64,000 nt of DNA, from NCBI RefSeq assembly GCF_036417845.1, contig NC_090020.1, forward strand, positions 46,112,425-46,176,424, read 5' to 3'. The position numbers and the translations under genes were made by a program. Shown piece after piece: positions 38,601-56,483 of the stretch (the first letter of the stretch is position 1; each line of letters begins with the position of its first letter). This DNA comes from Apteryx mantelli. Lineage: Eukaryota; Chordata; Aves; Apterygiformes; Apterygidae. A model generated the notes under the pieces. That model was not told where the DNA came from and did not search any database. It saw nothing but the letters and a program-made list of their open reading frames with translations.

Positions 38601-40740
38601 CCAAATGTTGTTGCACATTCCTAGAATCTTAGTACACTTGTATTTGTGTTAGCATACTAGCAAATTAAGGCACAAGCTTTGTGTAATAATTAAAAGCATA
38701 CAAACTGACAAAAAAAAGTTTCCCATTGCTCTCTGAAACATATCTTTGGGTTACTTGTAAGTACAGTAGAAGGTAAATATGTCCAGTATGCTTATAAGGA
38801 AATCTAAGTTTATGCCACTAAAATTTTCAAGTGCTAGATCTTCATGTCTATGTATTTGCTCCCTTAGCTCCAAGAAAAAAAATCCATTCAAAAAGGCAAG
38901 AAGCATTCACCATTCCCTATACTTGGCTGCTAACAGTTCCACCTCAAATGAAGGTGATGTGCTCCAGCATGCTTATTCACTGTTTTATTTGGACACTAAC
39001 TTCAATGTAACAGACAAACTCTTCTAGACTACGTATATTTTGGTCACACATAGCCCTTAAACATTACCACTCACTACTACCACAAATACACTTTAAAGAG
39101 CAAAAAATGCTGTGGACAAGAGAAGAGTCACCTTAACAGAAAGAAAAATGCAATGCAGCCACAGACTTTGCTACATCTCAGTTCCCCTGTCCCAGTGAAA
39201 TAGGGCTAATAAACATTCCAGCTGCTGCTTTACTTTCAGTCCCCTGTTTCTTACTTGCACTAGCAGCAACTGCCATCCCTTGATCTGGTAATTTTTAGCT
39301 AACTCCTAGAGAAAGTTTAAGCACCTTAATTCTGGAACTCAGACCAGGATGCTGTAACTTATTCCTATCTCTGTGCAGGGCCCTAGAAAATAATTCCAGT
39401 TGCAAACAAGACCAAGAGCCATACTAACAAACTGTGCCTTTCCTCCCCTGACTGCTGAGTCTTTATTCTGTCTGGAGGAATGTTAATTTTATACAAGCTT
39501 TTTTCTTCCTGGTGGCATTTACAGCTCCCTTCTCCCCAGTGTTCTGAAATCTGATTGTAATGATTTAATAAAGTTAAAATGTTAATGTTTCTATTCTGCC
39601 TTGTTCAGCCTGCCAGAGGCTTAAAACATATTTCCTTATTTTGGTTTTGTGAACAATTTCCATATGCCATAGAGAAGTAGCCTTTTTCTTTGGACACTAT
39701 GCATGGAATGTATTTCGGTTTGCACGTGCTTTTGCAGATTCCAGCTGCATACTGAAAATCATTACAAATTTAAGGAAAAAATTCAGGATCAAAAGCAAAT
39801 CTAGCAATTCACATTCTTCTCTAAAATCAATATAATTTGTTATCTACTACATGCTGCAATCAGCAAACCTCCTTGTTGCTGGCTTTTTCTACATGTGTGC
39901 ATCAACTGCTTTTAGTTATTCTTTGGAGGGCAGATGATTTGCAGCATTTCCTAACAATGTATGTATAGTCAAGACTTGATATTGGCCTTTTTGTTTCTTA
40001 AATAAACATAGGTCATTGCAAAGGAGACATATTACTGAATTCTGGTGGCTTCAGAGGAAGAAAGCAGTAGTTTAAGTAAATCATATCCAAAGTCAGAAGT
40101 ATTTACTATAATGTGGTAAGAAATGCAGATGTAACTGTTTTCTACAAAAGAAAATTCTGGATTTCACTGTTTAGTAAATACATTTGTATCCAGAAACTTA
40201 ATTGACCTTCATCCTTAAAGCAAAGTATCATCTGAAAATGTTGTTCAGTTGCAGAAAAAATTTAAATACAAAAGTTTCTAGTTGAAATACTTGTCAAAAC
40301 CTGTTTTCAGTTTTAAGGCCATCATGTATGACACAGTCACCACATCAGAGTGCCATTGATGTTGATAGCTGGGACAGGGATAACAGAATGAGAACATAGT
40401 ATAAAGTAGAAAACCTCTGAAAAATGTCACTAGCAGTTACTTGCTGTAAAATAGATAGAAGCCACAGTCCCTTAATTCTATAGTATGTGCTTTTCTATTT
40501 ACATGTATTCTAAATGACAATATTACTGTGACTGGATATATAGCATTTGGCAGAATATGTCTTTAATGCAGGCGTAGACATCATTCAAGGTGGTACACTT
40601 GCATATAAAAAACAGTTAATTTTAAAGTAACCCTAGAAGAATATTGCAAATAATGTTGCATAAACGCGTAGTGTTTGAGGGGAAAATATTACTTCACTGG
40701 AAAATAAAGTCCCGCAGATTGAGTTTGGCACTAGTTTATC
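29681..40740. other. 3' flank and probable 3' UTR of FER; otherwise noncoding
   Basis: No coding exon or known mobile element is recognised in these 11 kb. The right part must contain the FER 3' UTR, transcribed right to left from 40,741. Minus-strand poly-A signals that could end it include ATTAAA at 40,562-40,567 (about 180 bp after the stop), AATAAA at about 39,462-39,467 and AATAAA at 31,550-31,555. I cannot tell which is used. A C11A11-type run lies at about 34,261-34,282 and a C10T7 run at about 35,162-35,180. Confidence 0.5.
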
Positions 40741-40741
40741 A

Positions 40742-40884
40742 CTATGTCACTTTCTTTTTGATGGAAGACAACTCTTTCTGAATCTCACTGAATTTTGGCC
40801 GGTTTTCAGGTTTGTAGTCCCAGCACCTCTGCATTATTTTATATATTTCTTCTGGACACTTCTGTGGTGCTGACATTCGGTATC
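40742..40884 (-). CDS. FER: FER tyrosine kinase, last coding exon
   Basis: Read on the minus strand, the acceptor ...ctttaccag precedes an exon that translates to [20 protein letters not shown], then [10 protein letters not shown], and ends ...KKKVT and TAG (stop at 40,742-40,744). This is the end of the kinase C-lobe: the CWxxxPxxRPxF motif of subdomain XI is intact ([12 protein letters not shown]). The first base group completes a glycine codon split with the upstream exon (phase matches). The last three exons total 421 nt. With two bases from the preceding exon this gives 141 codons including the stop, which agrees with the C-terminus of the 822-residue mammalian FER. FER is a cytoplasmic/nuclear F-BAR-SH2-kinase protein acting in cell adhesion, actin and cytokine signalling. 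The close paralogue FES is excluded mainly by recognition of FER-like wording in the three exons. Confidence 0.95.
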
Positions 40885-46366
<5,482 letters not shown>

Positions 46367-49300
46367 TTAAAACAAGAAACAAACACCCAGATTTTTACAG
46401 ATTCAGAATTACTAAAGGTCATTTAAAATGTGAAGGCAGATCTGAAGCAGGTCCCTACATCTTTTCTATCCTAGCTGAATTTACCAGAAAAAGTGAGTAT
46501 GTCATAACATAGGTGAGGTTTCTAGAGACCAAATACATGTACCTTTCAGTGCTGAAATAAGCAGGTGCAAGGCAAGAATCTGCTGTGGCTATATTGCCCA
46601 CTGAGGTCACAGAAATAAATCTGCAGACTAAGAAATCAGATTTGATGCAAACGAGACAACTCAAAGCAGCTTGAAACATGTTCCCCTAATTGTGAAAGAC
46701 ACTGAGAAGCCGGAGACCTGGCTCCATCTTATCTCTATTAGCATTGCAGGTTCCATCAAAACTAAAAAGCTACTCAGTATTGCAGGAAAACATATTTTGG
46801 CTTAGCAATGGATGAGAAGCCTAGAAAAATCAACAACCTTCCTTCCCTTTCTTCCACCTCAAGGATGCTTTTCAGATTAGGAGGCAACCTGTACTAGTAT
46901 GTGATAAAAGGACTAATACAGCTTCTCTACAGCATAAATTTAGAATAAATTAGGGTTTTTGGAGAGAAAAAGTGTTAGAATTAAATCTGTAGCATCAGTA
47001 GCAATTCATGGGAAAAGTATTTTCTTAACTAAATTTATAATGTTTGTTTTTAGTTTAAATAGCAAAAATGAGTTGCTGTACTTGAATATTCCACAATATC
47101 TGCATTAACTTTAATATTTTGGATTGGAGCTGTAGCATGGTTTTGAAGTGAATGCCCTGAGCATTCCCATTTACTGCACATTCATTGGTTTCAAAGCCTA
47201 CTTTAGGTGCAAGCAAACTAGATTTCCTTTGGGAGCAGACTAACCTAGAACTCCGCCTAAGGCATGCACCAAATTTGTGTCTACACCTAATGCAGAAAGA
47301 AAGGTCTGAACCAGTGAATGGTCCTTCAAGCAGCTACAAACTCTGTGCATATGGGGACATTCAGACCAGGGGATTGGACTTGATTTAGTCCAAAGAAAAA
47401 ATCCTGAGCCATATATAGTGATGTTAAAGCCCCTACAACTACAACTGCTTCGATCTACTGATCCATACTGATACTACACTACTTTATTTGATATGCAGAC
47501 AGAGCCTCTTTTTGTGGGTAATTATTAGAACCTGATTTTACATTTGTAACTATAGTAGTCTCAAACAGCTTTTCAGCCAGTGAGAACATCTATGCCTCTC
47601 TGACCTGATGCTGCATTAATATCAGTGCAGTTGTTCTCACAGTTAGTGAAGATGCACCATTTAAAAACAAGTCTGAAATCAGAGTTTCCAGCTGAAGAAA
47701 TATTCAAATGTGTAAAATGGTTTAAATACACACTAAAGTATGTAGTTTGACATTAACATGTTGTATTGTCTGGCAAAAGTGAGAGCTGCAAAGCAAAATC
47801 AAACTGTTATTGCTTATACTCATGTTTGTAAAGTGTGTTACCAAGGATTTTCAGGAATTTAGGAGTGAAGCTCCAACTGTATTAAGTCAGTAACATTTTC
47901 ATCACTTTGCTCAATACAGTCTGGATGTTGTGCCAGGTGCACATAGGGAATGGAAAAAGTCTTAAGAGGTAGATTCTCAAAGAAAATTTATAGAGCCAAT
48001 TAAAATCATGGACCTCTTCCTACCTGAATCAGACCTAGTATTTAAAAATGTTCTGAGTCTGATTAAGAAAGAGATACGTACTGAGCTGTCACAGATTTAT
48101 TCCTCTTATTTAGTCAATTTATTAAGGGAAAATATATTGGAAAGAGCATGTAGTATGATGCTTGTACACGATGATTACACACAGTTCACCTAACTTTTGT
48201 GTATTTTGTATGTGCTAGTTTTCTTTTTCTTTCAGAGTAATTTAAAAGAGGCAGTTTTTATCATTACCAAAAATTTTCAAATACTCACTTCCATGAAAAT
48301 CAAACTGGTATTTGAGAAAGTTGGTGAAGATTATGACACTATTTTCTGGCCATAGGTGAATCAACACAAGGTCCTTTGGAAGACCAAAGACACACAATGT
48401 CTTTGCTTCATGAAACTGTGGTTTTACAGCTGTTCTATGAGCTGGCAGCAGGTCGCTGAATTGCACTATTCCAGCTGCCATGCTGTATGTGAGCACCGAG
48501 GGAGGGCCCATAGGCCAGGGAGCAGGTAATGACCTGCAACTCATGCAGGTGGACATAACTGTCAAGTCCATCATTGATCTTTCTGGGCAAGTTGTTTCCT
48601 GTTTCTTTTTGTCTCAGTTACTTTTCTAATAAATAGAGAAGAACTTTTATCACCATCTTTCACAGAATATCAATACAAATTTAAGAAATAGTGCTCAGCT
48701 GTTAACAGTGAGGTAGAAAAGGATGCATTGTAAGATAAGACACAACGTGACTTACTAATAAAGATACAGTTAGCATAGCAAATGTAGTAGTGCAGGTCAT
48801 GAATCTCACAGTATTAATATCTTCTTTGCTTTTAGCTAAAACATCCACCCTTCTAAAGCTATAATAATATGTTATTTTTAATATACCATTTCTGTTAATA
48901 AAGTCTCTTGAGGACTTACTATGTTTACTTCTGATTTAAGCAGATTTACTCTTTTCCTTTCTCATACATCAGGTGTGCTCTTTCTCCTGCTTATTTAGAA
49001 AAGACTTTAGATATGAACTTTTCTTTCTCTTTTTCATTAACTTTAGTCATGTTTTTTTTTAATTGGTTTTTGAATTTCCTCCCTCATGCACTTAGTTTCT
49101 TTTTCAGAATTATGAACCAGCAATGTTCAGCAGATCCAGTGCCCTTTAAAATCATGCTAAATCCCAACCCAAGTTTTGTTACTTTGTACATTTAATAACT
49201 TGCTGCTCAGGAGGGTGAAATGGTATAAGTACAATTTCATTCTCAGTGTTCCACCATCAGCCATTTCACATGCTGTAATTACATCCATGGTAAGTGAATT

Positions 49301-52112
49301 TTTCAGGTTTTTCTTTTCTCCCTGTTTCTTACTTGGAATTTCTCCAGCATGTCTGTTCTTTTAACATTTATTATGTTAATTGCTCAAGCTGCTTACAATG
49401 CCATGCATGTCAGGTACCTTGTTAGCAATTCCCTTGTCATTTTAACTCCGTATTGTATTCTCAGCATTTCTTGTTGAATTGTCTAGATTTCCCTATTTGT
49501 ATTTATATGCTTAAAACCATTTAAAAAAAATACTGTTACACTGACATTTACATCTTCCTCATGTTTTTCTTTTTTACTTTGAGCATGCTGCTTAGATTTT
49601 TCAATGTATTCCAAACAGTTTCATCACTGTTTCTCCTCATCTCTGACATGTCTTCTGATCTAGAATTAGACTGATGCTATTGATATGTTTCCTTTAAAAG
49701 GATCTTGATACTTTTAAGTCTAGATACAAGAAAAAATGGCCAAAACTACATTTTGGCTACTGTGATTCATTAGAGAACTTGTAGCTAGCATGTGACAAAA
49801 GTAAGGGTCTCAAAAATATTAGCTCCATTGCTTTAAATAAATAACAGCTTTAATTTTCTTCCAGTTTCCAGGATTATAATTCATTTTAAAGACATCTTTC
49901 ATTTATATAATGTTCTACTTGCTACTGATAAAAGGAAGCAGGATATTTTGCAGCAGAGTATCCCTGTATACTCCCTGAAATCTGTATCCCATCCCATTCC
50001 CTATCCCATCCCTTTGGTATGACCAGCCTATTTCACAACATTTAGTTGCTCTCTCTTCTAAATCTCTCCTATCAGCCAGGTTTGGTCTGGAGGCTGTTCC
50101 ACTGCATGGACTAAGAAACAAAAATATTCCCCCCTTTTCCACATAGGGAAGAAATAGTCCTTTCTTACTCTCTTCTCCTCTCTCTTGAAATGGGCTTCAG
50201 GCAGAAGCATATTTTATTACATGCAGCATATTCAAGAAGCAGAAAGGCTAAAAGTGATATTGGTATAATGCTGTTAAGGGGCTTAAGGAAAAACCTTTGC
50301 ATCTTATCTTTCTGTATGAAATACAATGGGGTTTCATTCAAGAGACAATAGGTATGATAGATGACATCAGTGAGTAAAAACAAAAGAAACTAAATATATA
50401 GGGCTGATGATTAGAAAGCCACTGTGAAGAGTCAGTATTACAGATAACTGTCCTATTAAATATTTGTAATAACTCATCACACTCTCTAGATCGTCTTTTA
50501 AAATAAATATGTTCAGTTTGTTTTCTCTTCCTTCTCCTTAACTTTCCCCAAAGTAAACGTCCTAAAGCAGCACACATACAATTGCATGGAATTAGGTGCC
50601 TCTCTCCATATGGGGTTTTTGTTTTCATACAGCATTTACTACTTGCTGCAGTAATTCCATAAAATGAGTATTATCATTATCACACAAAAGCAGCAAATGT
50701 TATTTCGCATTGTGAAAGCAATACAAATTGGGCACAAATTACACTCAGCAGCTTACAGAACAAGTTCATTAGCAAAAGAAAAGTTATGACTTTCACTTTT
50801 TGATACCATGCTTACAGAAGCTCCTAGGGATATTAAAAAAAGGAAAAAGTCCCTTATTCCAGCTACCAAAGAGGAAAAACTAATATGTAAAGCAGAAATC
50901 TCATTTTTGAGCACTATGCTAAAGCTTCTATCAAACACAAACAGCTCATAGACTGCATATTGCTAATACAGGCTGGACTGCTGAAACTACAGCAGATAGC
51001 TCTAATGACTTTTGCTAAAAATCCAATAGCAAGTTAAAGAGGAAGTGGAGGCAATTTCTGTGTGTGGGAGTTGCTATCATCCGGATTCATGTATGTAAGT
51101 GAGGACTTAAACCTCAAATTTTTCTTTCAGAAGACCCTGGAAAGAACTGTACAGCAAGTAATACCCAGTATTTCAATGGGATTCCACCCATTAAAACAAA
51201 AAAGAGACAACCCCACGTTACAAAACCCACAATATAGACTGCCTCACTGAAGAAATTAGTCTCTTCCCTGGACCAGGTAGTTAAAATATCCTAAGCTGAT
51301 AAAAACAAGTAATTCGTGAACAAGATCAGTATACCTTCTTTGTGCATTTAATTCAAAATAGTCCATTATCTGATCAAAGAAGAAAGGGTGGCAAATCTGC
51401 AAGTGAAACTGTTGTTTTTTTGTGGTCTACAGATATGTACCCTTTCAACCACTTCAGGATATTTCCAATGCTGGTTGGCTAATTAAATCAAAATACATGT
51501 ATTTCAAAAGTTTCTTACTATGCACATGCTACTACTTTTTCTCCATGTGAAGAACATATCAAATAGTATCTAATAACAGATTTGCAAACTAAATACTAGA
51601 GAATCAGAAGCACATAATTCCAAGTGCTCTATGTTGGCTTCCTCCTTTACACTTTCTTTCTTCTTATTATTGTAGTTATGATGTAATGAATACTAATGGA
51701 AAAATATTAACCGTAATGCTAATAATTTTTCTCAGTTCCTCATGTAACTCATATCCATCCTCATTTTCACAGATGACTAGTGCTAGGACACTGGAGACAA
51801 TCCAAGCTAGCTGCAGTAGTGATTTCTTGATAATCTCAGCTCTTCTGCTTGCTGTCCATATTGTTGAATATTGTTTTTTTCCCCAACTATAAAATAAGCA
51901 CCCAAAACAAAAAAACACTCAGAATGACCGTTTTCAGTAACTGAACACAACCACAAAAACTAGACTTATATCTAAAAGCACATACCTTTTTCAACAGATA
52001 TAATTTCTGTGATTGAACTGGTTAAACCATACTTCCACAGCACCTTTATTTTCTCCACCTCTAAGACTAGAACATTATCCTGTATTCCAGGAATGGTCTG
52101 CATTGCCCTGCT

Positions 52113-52140
52113 CACTCTCACTTTCATGATAGTGAGAGTG
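52113..52140. repeat. Perfect 10-bp hairpin, 8-nt loop
   Basis: CACTCTCACT at 52,113-52,122, loop TTCATGAT, then AGTGAGAGTG at 52,131-52,140. The pairing is exact. It is too short for a canonical microRNA precursor, and no function is visible. Confidence 0.6.
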
Positions 52141-52456
52141 CTGTCATGTGAAATGATTTATTGCACCTTGGTGAACTATCCTTGTGAGCTAAGGTTACTA
52201 AGAGAATATTAATCAAAAGGCAAAGTTTGTAAGTAATGCAGGTCAAAGAAAACAGAAGAAAATAAAAGCTATCAACAAGGCTTAAACATTATTTTAATGC
52301 ACTATAACACGGTCTGACTAGAAACCAGTTGGTAAAGAAATGTCTATTCATAAATGTCATACCTCTAGAAAATAACAAAACTATACTGAACTATAATATA
52401 TGGTCATTAGACACTGGGAGGAGGTGTTAAGTGTTTCTGAAAATGCTCTAAGGCTA

Positions 52457-52509
52457 AATATATACATACATACATACATACATATATTACACACACACAC
52501 ACACACACA
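52457..52509. repeat. (TACA)n(CA)n compound microsatellite
   Basis: ATATATACATACATACATACATACATATATT is followed by about ten CA dinucleotides. It lies 48 bp from the LTR insertion site. Such tracts are usually length-polymorphic. Confidence 0.9.
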
Positions 52510-52557
52510 GTGTTGAGCATCATTGTGTTCCTAATTCAAAATTCTAATATATATGTG

Positions 52558-53214
52558 TGACCGACCAATAACGCCTGCAATGGGAGAGGGCTCAGAGGGT
52601 GAGGTGCCCCGTGAAGTTCAGGAATAGTGTAGGATGGGGCTCCTTAATCCTTGCTGTTGCACAGAGAACTGACTTTATCTCAGCACAAAGGGGACCGGAT
52701 GGTGACCTTTGTTTTAGATAGATAAACAGCCATAGCTGTTAGTTGGACCAGGTGTAAATGTTTCTTCCTGAGTTTATCAAAAGAGTGTGAATGTCTCCCT
52801 GAGATTAGCCAGACCAGAATGGGGGAAGCGTATACCTGGCTCAGCCCAACATAGAGTATAAAACCTGAACAAATAACAAAGAAATTTCGAAGAGAGCAAT
52901 GGGCTTGAGCTGGCTTCAACCCACGTATTCCTTCCCGGCGACTGGGGATGCCCAGCGTCGTGATAGTGAGCATATTATAGAGACCGGTAAAGGCAATCAC
53001 ACTGGTATTTTGATTGAGCTGTATATTGCAATTGCTGTATTTTGCTAAGTGTATACACTTGTATTGTGATTTCAGTATATTACTCTATCACTCTGCTAAA
53101 TCAAAAATCCCGTGTAACATCAAATATCTTCAAAGTAAACCTTTATATTAAACATTGCCTCTCTGTGTGTGGAATATCTAAAAGAACCTGGTCAGAGAGT
53201 ACCGGACCCTGACA
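52558..53214 (+). mobile_element. Solo LTR of an endogenous retrovirus
   Basis: A 657-bp element starts with TG and ends with CA (TGACCGACC...CCCTGACA), flanked on both sides by the identical 5-bp sequence ATGTG (52,553-52,557 and 53,215-53,219), which is the target-site duplication. Inside, in the plus orientation, are a TATA box (TATAAAA, 52,857-52,863) and an ATTAAA poly-A signal (53,147-53,152), in the order expected for U3-R-U5. There is no gag, pol or env sequence and no second LTR, so it arose by LTR-LTR recombination. A 5-bp duplication suits class III (ERVL-like) or some class I elements, not the 6-bp class II type. I cannot name the family. It lies in a FER intron, antisense to FER, as is typical for tolerated LTRs. 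Confidence 0.87.
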
Positions 53215-54210
53215 ATGTGTGTATTAATTATTATTGTCATCCCCATCCTCTAAAAAACTTACTCCATTACTGTTTTGTTCCTGATTTTCTATGTAAATGC
53301 TTTGCTAAATACATGGTAGATTGTGGCATGGATCACAGCAGTGGATGATGGAAAGCTACAGCATCCCGTACAGAACTGCAGAGTGGGATGCATTTGGTTC
53401 ACTAGGACAAAGCAAATTGCTTCGTCTGCTGAGTGGTGTACGGCTTAGTAAGGAAACCACTATGTGCAGTGAACGTCACCCTCAGTCCCATGCTATATAT
53501 CTTCATGCTATATCCTTTCCTATTGCTGTTTTTTTTTTTGAACAAGTGACAGCTGTGCTGAACTATACAGACACAGTAATAACAAAACTCTTGATGAGCT
53601 TTTGTACAGAAAAATATATTCAGATTTCCTCTACAATAGCTGAATAATGCAAATGCTTTCATATACACCTACTTGAAACAAAATTAAGATACGGGGTTTA
53701 CTCATTGTACAGTCATTTCTGATGAACAAGTATGGTATAAGAATCAGGATTATATTTGTTTTTATAGACTGAAAAATGTTCAGTTACTAATGAGCAAATA
53801 CACAACTACAATAAGGCATACTTTGAGGTAAATGTAAATTTTGGGCATACTTAGATTCAATTGTTTTTTGCAGCAGGGGTGGCAGTAGTAACTTTAGGAG
53901 TTCAAGAAGAATACCTCCCCCAATATGTTCGTGTTTCAGAGACAAACTTCCTATTTTCCTATTTATGTTATCATTTCTCAAAGTTTTTGTGTTAGTCTCC
54001 TAACTTGGTGTTTGATATGAAGAATTCCAGTTCTTAGAACTGAATAACTGCATTAAGTATGCATCTTAAATTTCTTTAAGAAAGAAAGAATTTAAGCTAG
54101 CCAATTGTGAAGAAGAGACTGAAAATGAGTTTGGAAACAAGAGAGAAATAGAAAGGAACACAGACTTCCTATTTGCTGAATATTTTGCATTTTTAAGAAA
54201 TGCTTTAAAA

Positions 54211-54256
54211 CAGCAACAACAAACAACAACAAACAACAACAACAACAACAAACAAC
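54211..54256. repeat. (CAA)n/(CAAA) microsatellite
   Basis: About fourteen CAA-type triplets with periodic extra A residues (CAACAACAAA pattern). The antisense strand is open and gives a Cys/Val/Leu-rich frame that is an artefact of the repeat. Confidence 0.9.
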
Positions 54257-56483
54257 CAATATTGGTAATTCTGTGTGGAAGAGGGTGGAGATGAGCCAGC
54301 CCCTGCTGTGAAAAATGACATGATCACTCTTGCTCCTTGGAGCCTTCTCACTTTCCTGCTCTAGGCACATTTTTACTAGGAAGAAACCCAAGTTGCTACC
54401 ACATACCTATGGTGATAATGGAGGAAAACAAAACAACTGTAAACTTACTGTCTGCAGCTCAGAGAAGGCTCCAGTGACTATTCAGATCTGCTGACAAACT
54501 GTAAAACTATAACCATCTTTAAGTTTACTCAGGTGAGTTACCACGTATTCTCCATTTTCCCAGTAAGACAAGGTTTCTGTACCAGCTATTTTAAAAGAGG
54601 CAAAGATGTGCATGGGAGACAGTGAGCAGCTCCTGAAGAGAAGTAAATGTCATCAAAGTAGTAAACTGTGAACCTGGAAATGGAGCAATAAAATGATCTC
54701 TCACATCATCTATTCCTCACACCTTTTTCCTGTTTCCAAGGTTATCTTCACAATATCTGCATGTGGGATAGAAATGCTCCTGTCAACAGCATCTACATGT
54801 TTTTTATCAGCATTGTTTTCCAACTTTTTTAGAACTTAATAGTTATTGTCTGTATTTTTCTGAACAATTATTTTGATGAAACTGTATCACAGTCATTTTA
54901 GTCTATAGTCATCTTTGCAGTGATATCTCTGTTGATGTTTATAACACATTTTTCCTGGGCACTTCTGATTGCATGTGCTGTGCTGAGCAAAATGTGAAAC
55001 TTGTGTCTTTTTTCCCCCTTAAACTTCATTTATATCTTGAAAAAAGGGTCTGTAATTCATTATCTTTTTTGTCTTATTTCTTTCGTTAGGCAGGAAAGCC
55101 TAATTTATTTTTTTCCAATGTGAACCACTTAACAGTGTTTACTAAAACTGCACCCTACAATATTAAAGTAACATTAAACCATCTAAAGGTAGCTCTTTTT
55201 TCCCTTTTGGAGTTATGTGAAGCAAAGAATTTTAGCCAATAAATAAGTTCCACAACTTATTTGTGACTTCATTCAAACCATATAATCTACATTTTATATC
55301 CATGAAAAATCACTTTACAAATTAAGTTTGTGCAACTGTACAATAAACTATCTAGTTTCCTCAGTTCTGGTAAAATAATGGTTTATACCATGAGAGTCCA
55401 ACTCTAGCAAAAAAGTTAGAAAAAACAATTCTAGTCACAGTCTTAGTGAAAACTGTGTTTTTACCTTGACCACATCCTGATCATTATTAATGAGGAGGAG
55501 GATGGTCGACCTTGAGAAAGCTGTGGGTCTGGATAGTCCTATGTAAGTAACTTTATAGAAATCCAACAATATTAGGACAACTGGAAAGTAGAAAACATCT
55601 CCCAGAAATCCCCCAAAGCATGGCACACAGGAATCATACCAATGCTGGATTCCCCTCTCGGATTTCAATACTTCCTATGTCAGAACATTATCAAAATGAA
55701 ATGCAGCCATTCCTATGCTCTTGCACTGCCTGAAAGAAACACTACAGGACATAACAGGCATGAAAATGGATAAATTTATGCTAACTATAGTTTTTTTAAT
55801 ATTCATTAGAAATGAGAATTATATGGGAAATTAAGTATTCAAAAAGTGATTACCCGAGATGGAATCTGATCAAAACATAAGTTGATATTTTGTGCTCAAG
55901 AAAAGCAAATATAATTCACAGTCAATCACAGAAGTCCCTAGTTTTTGATTTCCAAAATCAGTAATACAAGAAGGTTGCCTTATTGATGGTAAGGCAAATA
56001 CCATTTTCATGGAAAAGATGCCACATGTGCTTTATCATTCACAGAAGCAACTAACAAGAAACACAATATTAGAGCAATAATTTGTACTAACAAGTCAGGG
56101 AGTTATTCAGTCTATGTGATAATGTGAAACTTGCTACAGTCCTTGCCCTTTTATACAAGGAGAGCTTCTTGTTTTTGTTTCACAGGTAAAGCTGATGATA
56201 TAACTTCTAATTAAGTTCTGAATCTTTTGCTTATTCTGTTCTGTAGGATACTGTCAGAATATTACTGATGTCTCTGTGCAGGAGCATTAAATACTGGTTT
56301 AACTTTGTTCGCAAACTTGATTACATCTGAAAAGGCAGACCACCTCAAAGATAATAAAGATATTCACTTGGCCATTATACATCAGCGACAGAAAAGCTTG
56401 CATGCTGAATTTAAAGAAAATGAATTTTTCATTTTTGTTAAAGCCATAGTCCAGTATACATATTATTATGCATTAATAAAGTA

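Noticed and set aside
3952-40700. Search for PJA2 (expected neighbour beyond FER's 3' end)
   Set aside because: Its large acidic coding exon and RING-H2 exon would be visible as long frames or recognisable motifs. None is present, so PJA2 probably lies outside the window to the left.
47341-47400. 'gaccaggggattggacttgattta' as a possible CR1 fragment
   Set aside because: The resemblance to the CR1 3' region is short and lacks the terminal octamers and the 'cccttccaacc' motif.
48242-48574. A 110-codon minus-strand open frame in the FER intron
   Set aside because: Its translation shows no FER N-lobe motif and no known domain. It is unusual in length for an AT-rich intron, but without homology it is not called as a gene.
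53321-53647. A 108-codon plus-strand frame just downstream of the solo LTR, considered as retroviral coding sequence
   Set aside because: It lies outside the target-site duplication, has no zinc knuckle, protease, RT or envelope motifs, and so is not part of the provirus.
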